Assembly: GCF_963576615.1 (NCBI RefSeq) | Contig: NC_088716.1 | Coordinates: 55,933,415-55,997,414, forward strand | DNA from: Watersipora subatra | Taxonomy: Eukaryota > Bryozoa > Gymnolaemata > Cheilostomatida > Watersiporidae | Direction: 5' to 3' | Length of the DNA: 64,000 nucleotides | Shown here: positions 18,501-28,903 of the stretch, piece after piece | Layout: every line of letters begins with the position of its first letter | How positions within the stretch are numbered: position 1 is the stretch's first letter | The notes under the pieces: generated by a model | Seen by the model: only the letters and a program-made list of their open reading frames with translations | The model's database searches: none | What the model was told of the DNA's origin: nothing | Program-made: the position numbers and the translations under genes

Positions 18501-21038
18501 TTGTAGATCATATCGTTTGTATTAACTTATAATTTTCAAATAGCAAAATGCCTCACAGATAATTTGAATAAATCTAATATTAAATGTTGATCGGCTCCCA
18601 CAAAGCTTTAGTAATCAAATTTGAGGCAAGGGCAGTGGATCTATTTGGTCAAGAATGCGACTGACATACTGCACCATGTACTTGTGGTTGAGCTAGATGC
18701 AGCCGTTTGTCTCACCTAGCTGCCCGCTGTTGACTGCTCAAGTAACAGCAATCAACATTAGAATGTTGCAAGTCAGCTCACTGAGCAGGAAGTATGTTAA
18801 CTGTAAGAAGTTCGCTGTTTTATGAATTAATCCTCATCAGGAAACAATGACAAACCATGATGAAATACATCATTTTTTACAATCAAAAACGGGGACCCAA
18901 ACTACGACGCCTTCTTTCTTTAACCCATGAGTCAGATGATAGGTAAATAAGGCTCCTTTTGTTACTACACTCAATAGAGCAGTAGATGAATCGAAGGTCA
19001 AATAGCTGGCACCAACAAGCAATTGGAAATATTAACAGGGGAACTGATTTGTCCCAGTGACACGGTGAGACATCTCTTAGCTAGTGCGTCAAAGCTTGCT
19101 CTAGCTTAGCTCTGTATCCTGAACCCTTAACCCCACCTAAACCAACGCTTAGCCTTCTTTTTAGATTAACTTTACTTTAGGCTTCCCTTTAGATACAGCA
19201 GTCTTGGCAATTTTACTGTATTCTGATGCACTCTGATGCGGTTACAGAAAAGTTTGAGTTGAGACAACCACTCTTGAAGCATGGAATAACAGTGCGTAAA
19301 AAGTCAAAGCTTTACATTACGTAAAGCTTACATCTACAGCTTACATTCGGCGATTACATCTAGCAAGATGTAATCGCCTCGACAGATCTAAGTGATCGCC
19401 TAGACAGATCTGGATGATCGCCTAGACAGATCTAAGCTATTGCGCTAGTGTCTATCCCACACATTTATGAACTGCGATACGCTTAAAAATTGTTTAAAGC
19501 ACTCCGTATAATTGCTCTCTTCCGGCGCTCTTCAATACTCAATAGTAGTCACTATTATTCTCTGTAGTTTAATACAATGATGGACAAACGCTTCAATGGC
19601 TTCTTCTCGCCACGAAATGTGCATAGCAAAGGCACACAAGCGCTACATCATAATGCTAAGTGCAGTTGTCATATTGCTAAATCAAAACAAATACTTGAAG
19701 TTAAAAATGCGAATCAGAAATCTTTACATATTGAAACAGATACGCAGTAGAATGTCATGTGATTGTAAACAGATTACATCCGCAAGGCAGCACCTACACA
19801 GTACAAAGTCTCAACAATTTGTTTCGACTCAGTTGATTGACTACAAGGAAGTCAATCATCTGCCAATGATATGAGTCGTAATCATGAGATGGCTGTAACT
19901 TGAGAAAATGCCCATGTGAAAGCGCATTCGAATGTGAAAACATCTCTTGGCGTACAGAATTATTTGGGCAACTTGGCCGCCCATCATTAAACACACGTGA
20001 CTAGTATCAACCTCGCCATGATGAAGTTACTAGTTTCGGCATTTTCAAGCTAGTGATAACGATGACAGCATTTGAGAGTCAGATAATCTTACCTTCTTCC
20101 GGAGTTTGACTGCCTGTCTGCTGGAGACTGCCAAAACCATCATGCGCCCGTTGATGGTTATAGTTGGCATTGTAGGCTGCTGGTGGCTGAATGGAAAGAT
20201 ATGGTGGTGGATGCATGGGCATAGCTCGCTCTGGCTGATAGTGTCCACCCCCTGTATCTATTGTGAGAGCGCTGAGCGAAGATGATCCACACATAGTCTT
20301 AAGGTCTTGAACGGAAGGAGCGAAATGAGTTTGTGCATGGCCAGGCAGCTGCCATTGCATGTGTGCATTGGGAGGCCAAGGTGGCGATGTGTTGGGGGCT
20401 GATTGGGCGGGTTGTCTATTCTGTGGAGGAGTATGGTAGCCACTGTCAATACTTAAAGCCATAGGGGGAATCCCTGGAACTGTGTGACTATGGCGAAGCT
20501 GCCCATGTGTATATGAAGGGTAGTGGGCAACAACATTTTCTGCACTTGTTGTTTTTATCATAGTAGGTGATTCGCTAAGTCTCCTCAGAGGGTCAACACG
20601 TACTGTTGCAGGAGCGCTTGTACGCTGCCCCTTTGATATACTAGAGTTAAACGATGAACTTCTAGGTCGAAGGTCAACATGTCCGAAACCAGACACGAAT
20701 GGACCAAATTCTGAATTGCCAGTGGGACTGTTGCGGGACGAATCTTTATGGATTTGAGATGTTCGGTCATTGTCACTGACTTCAGGTGGTTCACAACTTA
20801 GCTCATCTATTGGATGTCTTTGACTGAGCTTGCCAGTAGAGCTCATGTCAGGAGTTACGGGTCGACAGGGTGGGCTAATAGGAGCGTTGCAGCCCTCGGA
20901 GACAGGAAGTTGTAATTCTGGGACCTGTGTTTTATGACCATTGGTAACCTCGTGCACAACTGATACTGGTTGATTGTCAATTATATCCAACTTCATTCGC
21001 TGCGAAGCAATACTGGGCATCTCGTATGCATAGTAAGC
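9558..21038 (-). CDS. TAB2/TAB3-like TAK1-binding adaptor with C-terminal NZF zinc finger (5' exons not found)
   Basis: Known TAB2/TAB3 link Lys63 ubiquitin chains to TAK1 kinase through a C-terminal NZF finger, and carry an N-terminal CUE domain and a coiled coil. Minus-strand exons seen: A 21038-20093, B 17780-17640, C 15681-15600, D 12193-12029, E 9793 to stop 9558. B-C-D-E are phase-compatible (0,1,1). E holds a polyproline run, then WACSQCTYLNHHLISTCELC ETPRP, the four-Cys NZF signature with the NH loop seen in TAB2/3. B and C encode an uninterrupted Glu/Lys/Leu-rich coiled coil (LLEQERLVDELKMEEQ; EREIESLNRENQQLAARIRR). A is 315 codons of Ser/Pro/Gln-rich sequence (SIDSGYHTPPQNRQ, PPPYLSIQPPAAYNANYN). 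A ends in phase 1 but B starts in phase 0, so a small exon between them is missing from this model. No CUE exon was found. E could alternatively splice at GCAG/GTAACA near 9631 soon after the finger. The family call rests mainly on the NZF and domain order. Confidence 0.68.
10324..10367. repeat. Perfect hairpin, 15-bp arms
   Basis: ATGAGCTTTTATGCA (10324-10338) is the exact reverse complement of 10353-10367, with a 14-nt AT-rich loop. Confidence 0.9.
11150..11268 (-). mobile_element. Possible solo terminus of a Tigger/pogo-like MITE
   Basis: Read on the minus strand from about 11268, the sequence starts TACTGTAAAACCTCTAATTG and then repeats ATTGAA-type and GCCACC blocks. This resembles a transposon end with TA flank. 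No partner terminus was found nearby. Confidence 0.35.
12834..13954. mobile_element. Tigger/pogo-type non-autonomous DNA transposon (1121 bp)
   Basis: 21-bp perfect terminal inverted repeats beginning CAGTCAAACATGGATAACTC lie at 12834-12854 and, inverted, at 13934-13954. They are flanked by TA on both sides (12832-12833; 13955-13956), the target duplication expected of Tc1/mariner/pogo insertions. Subterminal blocks of GTTCGAATTA type recur at both ends. No transposase frame is visible. It sits in TAB2/3-like intron C-D and contains a second element at 13513-13632. Confidence 0.88.
13513..13632. mobile_element. hAT-type foldback MITE nested in the Tigger-type element (120 bp)
   Basis: Termini are CACGGGTTAGCCG and its near-complement CGGCTAGCCCGTG. 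Almost the whole element folds into arms of about 50 bp (shared inner block TTTTCGCCACGCACATAC). It is bounded by an exact 8-bp direct duplication CTATTCAT at 13505-13512 and 13633-13640. An 8-bp duplication with CA..TG ends is the hAT pattern. A separate 13-bp hairpin (CCGACGTTGATTC) sits just to the left. Confidence 0.85.
13957..15599 (-). other. Rest of TAB2/3-like intron C-D
   Basis: Beyond the Tigger element this part holds plain AT-rich DNA and, at 14959-15324, the repeated 3' part of a Helitron-like element. Open frames at 14201-14458 (+) and 14416-14706 (-) show no domain. Confidence 0.6.
14959..15324 (+). mobile_element. Helitron-like element, 3' part only, with internal ~92-104-bp repeats
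   Basis: Ends at 15321-15324 with CTAG followed by T. A small GC hairpin lies just upstream (ACCCGG-GCAACG-CCGGGT). A hairpin a few bases before CTRR-T is the Helitron 3' signature. Upstream are three diverged copies of a block with TTTACAG...CACAAAACAC, starting near 14959, 15051 and 15155. The same internal sequence occurs before the related ends at 54574 and 63789. I could not find the 5' TC end. Confidence 0.65.
15682..17639 (-). other. TAB2/3-like intron B-C
   Basis: AT-rich intron; no repeat or gene recognised. The minus-strand frame at 17139-17339 shows no domain. Confidence 0.6.
17781..17955. repeat. Tandem repeat with (CA)n, 3-4 copies, abutting a splice acceptor
   Basis: Units of about 52-60 bp begin at GCTGATATCC (near 17781, 17833, 17893, partial near 17945) and contain a variable CACACA run plus AACACATTCACAAGTTGG. 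The first unit runs straight into the acceptor of coiled-coil exon B on the minus strand (GATATCAG before 17780), so each repeat carries a copy of an acceptor-like site. Confidence 0.8.
17956..20092 (-). other. TAB2/3-like intron A-B, probably hiding a small exon
   Basis: The phase mismatch between exons A and B implies at least one unseen exon here. The minus strand around 18480-18430 reads a Lys/Glu-rich coiled-coil-like stretch (HCHEAEVKDEQINRD), but without convincing splice sites. A 27-bp repeat with GACAGATCTAAG/GATCGCC occurs about three times at 19365-19440. Confidence 0.4.
19365..19440. repeat. ~27-bp tandem repeat, 3 copies
   Basis: Unit GATCGCCTAGACAGATCT plus variable bases, repeated about three times with few changes. 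Confidence 0.75.
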
Positions 21039-23535
21039 CTGGAAGGGAAAACACAGTAAAACTAACAGATCAATATGTGAAAACTTGATAGAGGAGATAG
21101 CAGGCCCTATTATTATACAATCAGCATTATAGATTATGGAGCCCTGAAGGCAGATCATCGCAGGGACCAACAGCTTATTTGCAAACAATTTTATATAAGT
21201 AACTCATGCAGACTTAAAAGTTGGCTATTGCAGGTAAGGCACCAGTCAAAGACAATTGAACCACATATTCAATAGTTCTTGATAAATTATTATCCGTGTT
21301 ATTCTGTGTCTAATCATAGTTTGGTAGAATTTCATATATGACTTAAAATATTTCATTATCAAACCTTGACTTAAGATCACCTTCACATATCAATTTTTTA
21401 ACCCTTGGTGTGGAAGCTGAGAAAATACCTGAATTTCATTGAAAAAATGAAATTTCTTTTTCGTTCTTTTCCTTTTCATTTCTGAAAAGAATGCAGTTTT
21501 GTGAATCAGTACATATGTCAGGAGATCTTTTTCATACAGTTTGGTTCTGCATTACTCGGATAACACTAAACAGTGTTGCATGTTTTCCTTTTGGAATTTT
21601 TAAATCACAGATTTCATTTAAAAAGACTAGCACAAATAGAAGTATTGGGGGGAAAAAGAGGTCAGTCATGCCTTTTGTAGAATTAAAGCAAACAATAAAA
21701 ACACAAACAACTCCGGATACACTTTTAAAAATGTACAAAGCTGCCTAGCAGTTATTGTGAGGAACAAAATAAAGATAATGCAAATTAAAACAAGCCTAAA
21801 ACGAGTGAAGGCGGAGAGGATGGCCTTGATAATTAAAGTTCATTTCCAAGATCATGTTGTGCGAGTTAAACCGACTTCATATATATATGACCAACTCCAG
21901 CTAAATACCATCCATCTCTTGAATCACAAAGGATACCCAATCGTATGACTGTCTTTAGAGTAACCTTTCTACGCTATTTAATCATTTTATTGGTTATTAC
22001 TTGAATATTTTAGTTTTTTTTCTTACAACTTGGATTTAAAAAAAAATTTCATTATAGTTATCAACAATAATTCATTTTAATGATACATGTAATTAACTGA
22101 AGCAGCATTGCAAAACAAAACCTAGTATTTTGTTTTGCAATGCTGCTTCAGTAAATGAAGTTTTCAGTTAAAGCTCAGTTAAAGCTCACACATGTTCACA
22201 CGCTGTGCTGTTAAGCCATATACTAAAATTGCCATCAAAACTCCATATATCAATGTTAAAAATTTGCAAGTCTCAAAGCATATTTATGCCAGCTCCTTAT
22301 AATACATAAAAACTACTACACTTACAAATGTAAACGTTATACTACACTTGTCTCATAGTGCCTTTACATTATGTTTAATTTAAACTCGTTGGGTAAATCA
22401 ACGAAGGATGTGAACACTACTATTAATAGCAGTAATATTATTTTTGTTTCTGGTGCTCTTAGCATGACACATTGCGCAAAGTTTAATGGTATGAGAAGAT
22501 ATGAAAAGAATCATGGTGAAAATAAATTTTATGCTGTAGTGATATGCAACTGCAAAGACAGAAAATACTCTCAACAGTTTTTTATTAGAAACAACGTTAG
22601 TGTTAGAACTATTTCTTCTAAATAAATCAACATACAGCGTGTATGTCTGAAAGCAGTGAGGAGGATGTGAAGGAATATACCTCTGACAAATTGACCACTA
22701 CAAACATATTTTTAAGACTAGCTTCCAATCAGTTTCTACAAACACTGTCAATATAGCGATTTAGATCGATTAAGGTTGTTTTCGAGAACAAATATTAAAA
22801 TTTCTTGGCAGTAAATATTTATTATAGTAATCTATTTCCGGAACCATCAATTTTGTCAATTGAATTGTACATTGTTTCCCATTCATTTCCACCCACAAGC
22901 ATCTCAATAACTTGATAATGTTGCTCTGCATATAGTTCATAAATTTGAAGCTCTAATACAAACAAACTTACGTCCAGAAACGTTCATTTCACTGTCGGAG
23001 CCTAAAATAACGAAAAAACGCGCAAAGTAGTTGTCACAGCAGTCACAAAATGGGCGTCAATAACTCAATCGCACACCACCCTATTTTAGTCAATGTAACT
23101 GGTCGCTGATTAGCAATTGATATGTGTAATTGCCAACTTTTGATAGAAGCAGCAATATGCACAAGCTACTCCCGTCAAAAGAACTTTGTTTAAAAAAATA
23201 CCACCAAACTCATAAGGCGATTTGTTGTGAATGATCCGTGGCTTCATGAGGCTACGTATTTGGGATTGGATGGTCATGACTCACGATACCGGTTTAGGTT
23301 CTAATGCTTTGTCTTTAAGCGCTTGCGCTAAAAACAAGGACTTCCGTTGAATATAGGTCAAAGTATGCTGAATTGCCGTTTGTTCTTCGATGTTTGATCA
23401 ACGACAGCTTAGTCGGCTATATTTAACTGGACAGTTCAATTTATAACGTTTCTGCGTTGTGTTGCGCCTGAGTTCAGAGAAATTTCTAAGTTCATTTGTA
23501 TATAATATTATTATTGGAGTTATAATGATAATACT
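21039..23535. other. Upstream of TAB2/3-like exon A; possible 5' exon near 22990
   Basis: AT-rich, holding a perfect 25-bp hairpin (22096-22152). On the minus strand near 22995-22979 an ATG is followed by five codons and a good GTAAG donor, a candidate tiny first exon; nothing confirms it. The + frame 22371-22625 (84 codons) is not recognised. Confidence 0.35.
22096..22152. repeat. Perfect hairpin, 25-bp arms
   Basis: Left arm 22096-22120 (starts ACTGAAGCAGCATTGC) and right arm 22128-22152 are exact reverse complements around the 7-nt loop CCTAGTA. Perfect identity over 25 bp implies a recent origin. Confidence 0.95.
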
Positions 23536-23766
23536 TGTAACAGTTTTTAATTTACAAACTTATATATTTACTTGTTACCATGGTGATGACATACACATGC
23601 TCAGTGAGGTATTTCCTGTATAAATGACATACTTGTTCATTACTCACATCCGGCATTCTTCGTTTTGGCTTACTAAAAAACGGACGTATTGTTTCTTTTG
23701 TATCCTGGACCAAAATAAATGCTACTTGGACAATAATTCTAACTAAACTAATATATATAAAACTCG
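23536..23766 (+). repeat. 5' LTR of the gypsy element
   Basis: 231 bp starting TGTAACAG; matches 28117-28347 at 225 of 231 positions. A TATATATAAAA box-like stretch lies near its 3' end. Confidence 0.93.
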
Positions 23767-23938
23767 ATATGGCGTCGTAGGCGACGAACATTGCTTTGTT
23801 GGATGTATAGCTGGACTGAATACTACTTGAAGTGAGATTGTTGGAGTTTGAATAGGCCCGTTGTTTTTCAGCGTGTTTGTGCTGAATTGTGACTGACTTT
23901 TGGTGTTAGTCTGGTTTGGTGTCTTATTCAACAACATT

Positions 23939-24886
23939 ATGGGTGACTTCAAGGTGTCTGCTCCGAAAGAGATGGATTTTTCTGCACCGCAGAGCTGGCC
24001 GGAATGGAAGAGGAGATTTTTTAGATATCGCAGTGCTTCTGGACTGAATGAAAGGAATGCTCAGCGTCAGGTAGACATGCTGCTGTACTGTATGGGCGAG
24101 GAGGCGGAGAGTATATATGGTCAGCTGACTGTGCGCCCTCCCCGTGTGGCTAATCCAGATGCCGGTATTGCAGCTGAGGACGCAGATGGTACGTTGTTTG
24201 ATAGAACTGTGGAAGCTTTGGATAATTACTTCACTCCTCGTGATAATCACTTGCATTACGCAGTGCTGCTGGGTTCCCGAGTTCAACTTCCTGATGAGAG
24301 TAATGAAGAATTCATAAGGAACGTGCATGAACCGGCTGTGAAATGTAGCAATTGGGATGATAGACACCGACAGGATATGTTACGCACTCGACTTTTGGCA
24401 GGTATGAAGGATAAGGAGTTGAGTCGTGAGCTACAGTTACGTGCAGACATAACGCTTGAGCAGATAAAGCAGCAAATGCGTACTAAGGAAGTAATCGCAA
24501 GGAACCAAAAGGCTGAACTAGATGGTGTTCGTTCAGTACAACCAGTAGGCTCGTATCCATATAAGCCTAGAAACTATACATCGCAAAGCCAGAATAATGC
24601 AGCAGCTAATCACATGATCACAGATTGTTCATTCTGTGGCTATGATCATGTCAAAGGTAGATGCCCTGCTTATAATAAGACATGTAACGGTTGTCACTTA
24701 CGAGGGCATTTAAAAAAAAAGTGTATTGGTCTGAAGAAGAGTAATGCTACAACTCAGAGAGTGTCATTTCTACAAGCGGGTGATGGTGACGTTAGCTCAG
24801 ATGATGACATGACGTTCAACGTGCACACACTGGATATGCTGATGTCAGAACTAATGGTGTCCTTCATGAGAACAAGTGGCTACTGA
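23939..24886 (+). CDS. Gypsy gag polyprotein
   Basis: Capsid/nucleocapsid protein of the LTR element. The frame is open from the ATG at 23939 to the stop at 24886 (about 315 codons). The start follows the 5' LTR and leader and gives MGDFKVSAPKEMDF, a usual gag opening. Near the C-terminus are two zinc knuckles, CSFCGYDHVKGRC and CNGCHLRGHLKKKC, the second an exact CX2CX4HX4C. The central part is charged and helical as expected for capsid. Gag overlaps the protease frame by about 100 bases (24784-24886) in a -1 relation, so expression of pol would need -1 frameshifting or the shift is a mutation. No obvious slippery heptamer was seen in the overlap. Confidence 0.85.
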   Translation: MGDFKVSAPKEMDFSAPQSWPEWKRRFFRYRSASGLNERNAQRQVDMLLYCMGEEAESIYGQLTVRPPRVANPDAGIAAEDADGTLFDRTVEALDNYFTPRDNHLHYAVLLGSRVQLPDESNEEFIRNVHEPAVKCSNWDDRHRQDMLRTRLLAGMKDKELSRELQLRADITLEQIKQQMRTKEVIARNQKAELDGVRSVQPVGSYPYKPRNYTSQSQNNAAANHMITDCSFCGYDHVKGRCPAYNKTCNGCHLRGHLKKKCIGLKKSNATTQRVSFLQAGDGDVSSDDDMTFNVHTLDMLMSELMVSFMRTSGY

Positions 24887-27800
24887 CAGTAAACATTCTA
24901 GATCATGAAGTGAGAACAAAGGTCGATACTGGTGCCCAAATTAGTACTATGGCCATTTCCCTCTTCACTAAACTAGGAGGTAAGAAAGTTACTAGAACCA
25001 ATACTAAGCTAACTGGGTACGGTAACAAAGAGATCACTGTAGTTGGTAGAGTAAAACTAGATGTGCAGCTACAAGATGGTAAAACCGCACTGGTCAAATT
25101 TTATGTCACCGATGATGATAATCAAACATTATTGGGCATGCCGGCTATCAAAGATCTAGGATTGTTGTCTAATGTTAAAGTTGTTGACCAAGTGAATGAA
25201 GTGCTAGGTGGCGAGTTCTCTGATGTTTTCACTGGTCCAGGAAAGGTGGGTGAACCAGTTACTTTAGAACTCAAACATGATGCTAAACCAAGGGCTGCAC
25301 TTCCTCGTGTTGTACCCCACCGACTCAAACAAAAACTAAAATGAGAGCTAGATAAACTACTAGGTGAGGGTGTGTTAGTAAAGGATATATCACCAACAGA
25401 GTGGCTATCACCACTGGTACTGGTGAATAAACCTAATGGTGAGTTACGGCTAGTGTTAGATCCGCAGTACTTGAATACACAACTGGTAAGAGCTCAATGT
25501 GCAATACCGACCACCACTGAGATATTTTCAAGTATGTCTGGCTCGAAATATTTCACCACTACAGATGTCAAATCTTCGTTCTATCAGATTCCGCTTGATG
25601 AGCAGTCCTCTAAGCTATTGAGTTTTGTCACTCCATTTGGGAAATTCAGATTTGTAAGACTTGGTATGGGTATCTGTAACGCCACAGAGATATTTCACCA
25701 GAGAATGGTTGACAGTTTCGCCGATATGCCATTCGTGAAGGTCTATGTAGATGATGTTGTCATCTACGCTCCATCGAAAGAGCTGCATGACAAGTTTCTG
25801 AGACAATTCCTACAGAGGTGTCGAGAGATTGGGTTGACTTTGAATCCTGATAAGACTGTAATTTGTAAGGACTCTGTGTCATATCTTGGTCATGAGTTAA
25901 CAGCTGAGGGTGTAAAACCTAGTCATTCAAAAGTTGAGGCTATCAAGGATATGGTTGCTCCGGTTGATAAGCAAGGTGTTCAGAGGTATCTTGGCTTTGT
26001 TAACTATCTTGCTAAGTTCATTCCAAATCTGAGTGAGCATGCTAAGCCTCTCCGTGATCTGTGTAAGAAGAATGTGCAGTTCATCTGGTAGGAGGCCCAC
26101 ATTCAGGCATTTGAAAAGCTCAGGAGCCTGATTATACATGCCCTCCTCTGGCATATTACTCAGGAGGCGAGGTGACCCTGAGTACTGACGCATCATCGCA
26201 CAGTATCGGCTCTGTAGTACTAGAAGATGGTAAACCCATCGAGTTTGCTGCTAAGTCCCTGACAGAATGTCAATCAAGGTATAGTCAGATTGAGGAGTTG
26301 CTTGCAGTGGTCTTCGCTTGTGAGAGATTCAAATATTACTGCCTTGGTCAGAAACGAGTGGTTGTTGAGACTGACCATCTCCCTCTGATTGGTCTTATGT
26401 CTAAGGATATCAATCAATTATCTCCAAGGTTAGCTGCCATGCGGATAAAACTGCTGGGCTATCCTATAGAGCTGTTGTACAAGCCTGGTCAATATATGGT
26501 CCTGGCAGACACATTAAGTCGATCATGTCCAGAGGGCGCGAACAGCTATGATGACCTGGGTGTAGATCCTCTCAGATCTGTGTGTTCTGTTGTAATTCGT
26601 AGTGATGGAGTTATGGACAAGTATCAAAACGCTACTTCTCAGGATGAGGAGTTGCAGGTAGTGCTAGAGTATGTAAGGAATGGTTGGCCCACACACAAAA
26701 AGTCGTGTGGTGCTCGTGGCCTGGCTTTCTGGAATCTGCGTAATCATCTCTGTGAACTGGATGGATTGTTGTTCTATGGTGAGAGATTGGTCATTCCTAC
26801 ACAGTTGAGGAATGATGTGTTGAACCAGCTGCATATGGCTCATCAAGGGGTCACGAAGACTACAGAAAGCTATGCAGTCTGTGTTCTGGCCTGGTCTCAG
26901 GCGTCGCATAGAGGACAAATGTCAGTCTTGTCAGGCGTGCCTCAAGTCGGAAGGCTGTCAAAAGAAGGAGCCATTAATGCCTTTTCCTATTCCCAACACG
27001 CCATTTGAGATGATCGGTGTAGATTTGTTTCATCTGAATGGAAGTGATTATCTTCTGTTAGTTGACTATTTGTCAAAGTGGCCTGTAGTGAAACATTTGC
27101 CTAAGAGTACAAGTAGTGGTGTCGTTATCAAGTGCTTGAGAGAGATATTCGCTGATTTCGGTCAGGCAGATGTTATTGTATCGGACAACGGTCCTCAGTT
27201 TTCTAGTGATGAGTTCAAGAGATTCTGTACTGAGTTGAAAATATCTCATCAAACAAGTTCACCTCTGCATCCATCAGGTAATGGTCAATCCGAGAGGACT
27301 ATTGGTACAGTGAAATCAATGATGGCTAAGTGTGCAGATGAAGGTACCGACTGGTTAGGTGGTCTGGTAACGATACGTAATACACCAGTATGTGATGGCC
27401 TACCATCTCCGGCTGAGCTGCTTCAAGGTAGGCTGTTGAGAGATTCAATGCCAGTATCTACTGAGAGATACAAAGTCAACAGTTATGATTTGAAGCATGT
27501 TAGAAACAAGTTGGGTAATATGAAGAGTTCTGATAAGTATTATCACGATAGACGGGCAGGTAGCGAGAAATCTCCCCTCGAACCAGAACAGTCCATGTAT
27601 TTCAGAGCTGCGTCAGGTGAGTGGAAACCAGGACGGATAATTGACATAGCAGGGGGTCGCAGTTACCACTTATCAACAGGTAGTTGTACCGTAAGACGTA
27701 ACCTTAAAGACATAAGGGTATCACAGCTTCCTGCGCCGCAGAATCAGAGTTATACCCTGGCTGACCATTTCCCAGAACAGGCTGAAAATCTTTGTACCCA

Positions 27801-28005
27801 GGCAAGAAAAACAGCCCAAGATAATTCTCTATCAGCCTCAAACGACACTGTACCCATTCCCAACAACCCGCCAGAATCTCTACGTTCGTTACCATTATCT
27901 GAGCCAGCCTCTGATAGCAGTGTCCCTGACCAAACCCCTAGACGTGTTCTGCCTCCCCGGAATAGAAAACTCCCCTCCCGATACGCTGACTATCTGATGT
28001 TCTAA
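24784..28005 (+). pseudogene. Gypsy pol (protease-RT-RNase H-integrase), disrupted
   Basis: Protease carries the active-site triplet D-T-G in VDTGAQIS (about 24923). An in-frame TGA at 25342-25344 precedes the RT. RT is open 25345-26091 with the YVDD box (VKVYVDDVVIYAP). An in-frame TAG follows FIW at 26089-26091, and the frame shifts before the RNase H part (26172 onward: STDASS, VETDHLPL, ADTLSRS). A further shift near 26870 separates the integrase HH from its CC (CQSCQACLK). The integrase core is intact: VDLFHLNGSDY, DNGPQFSSDEF and the Glu in GNGQSERTIG. The frame then runs to 28005. Outside these four lesions the reading is good. No chromodomain was recognised. Confidence 0.88.
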
Positions 28006-28116
28006 CCAACTTAGAAGTCCAAACCAGTGACATTGTTACATGTTCACATCATATTTCATACCATTGTACTTACCAATGATTTTGTGTTTGCTTTAATATT
28101 TCCATGGAAAAGGAGA

Positions 28117-28347
28117 TGTAACAGTTTTTAGTTTACAAACTTATATATTTACTTGTTACCATGGTGATGACATACACATGCTCAGTGAGGTATTTCCTGT
28201 ATAGATGACATACTTGTTCATTACTCACATCCGGCATCCTTCGTTTTGGCTTACTAAAAAACGGACGTATTGTTTATCTTGTATCCTGGACTAAAATAAA
28301 TGCTACTTGGACAATAATTCTAACTAAACTAATATATATAAAACTCG
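28117..28347 (+). repeat. 3' LTR of the gypsy element
   Basis: 231 bp, preceded by a purine tract and followed by the ATACT target duplication at 28348-28352. Confidence 0.93.
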
Positions 28348-28352
28348 ATACT

Positions 28353-28903
28353 CATTTAGCTACTGAGTCTTTGAGTGAGTTTTTATCACAACTCACACAG
28401 AGATATCGAAATGCTAATATATGTGTTACCGGTTGTTGTGTTTCCACCTGTGGTTATGATTGATATTATCAATGATATACAGCCCCCCATGGGGGCCTGT
28501 ATATCATTGATATGATCAAATATATAGTATTTATTACGAACAGTTTCTTTAAAGTATTTATTCCAAATCACTCAAAATGGCCGACTGCCTTGCTTACAGG
28601 AAATGGATATCTATATATGATAAAATACAATAATTGGAATCTCTAACGATAATATAGTTGTATAACACAGCACCTCTCCCCCTCAAGGGAAGCTTGGTAG
28701 TGATTGTCAGCAAGGTGATTATCATATTGCAAGATCTATTTATGTTAGAAATCTATTTAGTTCAGAATGTAGTCAGTGCGTAGCCACGCTGGTAGCTGTC
28801 TGACTCTCTGTGGTCAGCTTCGGTTCTGGTCAGGGGTCTGCATCGGTCTTCGGTCAGGGGTCTGTATCAGGCTCTGGTCAGGGGTCTGCATCGGCGTTGT
28901 CGA
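28353..28903. other. Spacer between two retroelements
   Basis: AT-rich; contains a 44-bp palindrome (28468-28511) and a short repeat with GGTCAGGGGTCTG (28812-28895, three copies of about 30 bp). It may include a degenerate LTR of the neighbouring minus-strand element, but I could not pair two LTRs. Confidence 0.5.
28468..28511. repeat. 44-bp near-perfect palindrome
   Basis: ATCAATGATATACAG plus a C-run opposite a G-run and CTGTATATCATTGAT; 22-nt arms with one mismatch and no loop. A related, shorter palindrome beginning AATGATATACAGCCCCCC occurs at about 34479-34516. Confidence 0.85.

Larger units (their letters stand above)
23536..28347 (+). mobile_element. Ty3/gypsy LTR retrotransposon, near full length, pol broken
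   Basis: Two 231-bp LTRs (23536-23766 and 28117-28347) begin TGTAACAG and differ at 6 positions (2.6%). They are flanked by an exact 5-bp duplication ATACT (23531-23535 and 28348-28352). Three bases after the 5' LTR comes TGGCGTCGTAGG, a candidate tRNA primer site because it starts TGG. A purine tract GGAAAAGGAGA lies directly before the 3' LTR. Domain order is gag, protease, RT, RNase H, integrase, that is Ty3/gypsy. Broken by two in-frame stops and two frame changes in pol, so this copy should not be autonomous. The last three LTR bases are uncertain because both LTRs are followed by ATA. Confidence 0.95.

Noticed and set aside
22371..22625. 84-codon + frame upstream of the TAB2/3-like gene
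   Set aside because: Lys/Asn/Ser-rich in AT-rich DNA, no recognisable domain; not distinguishable from chance.
23924..24367. 147-codon minus-strand frame across gag
   Set aside because: Shadow of the gag frame on the opposite strand; no domain.
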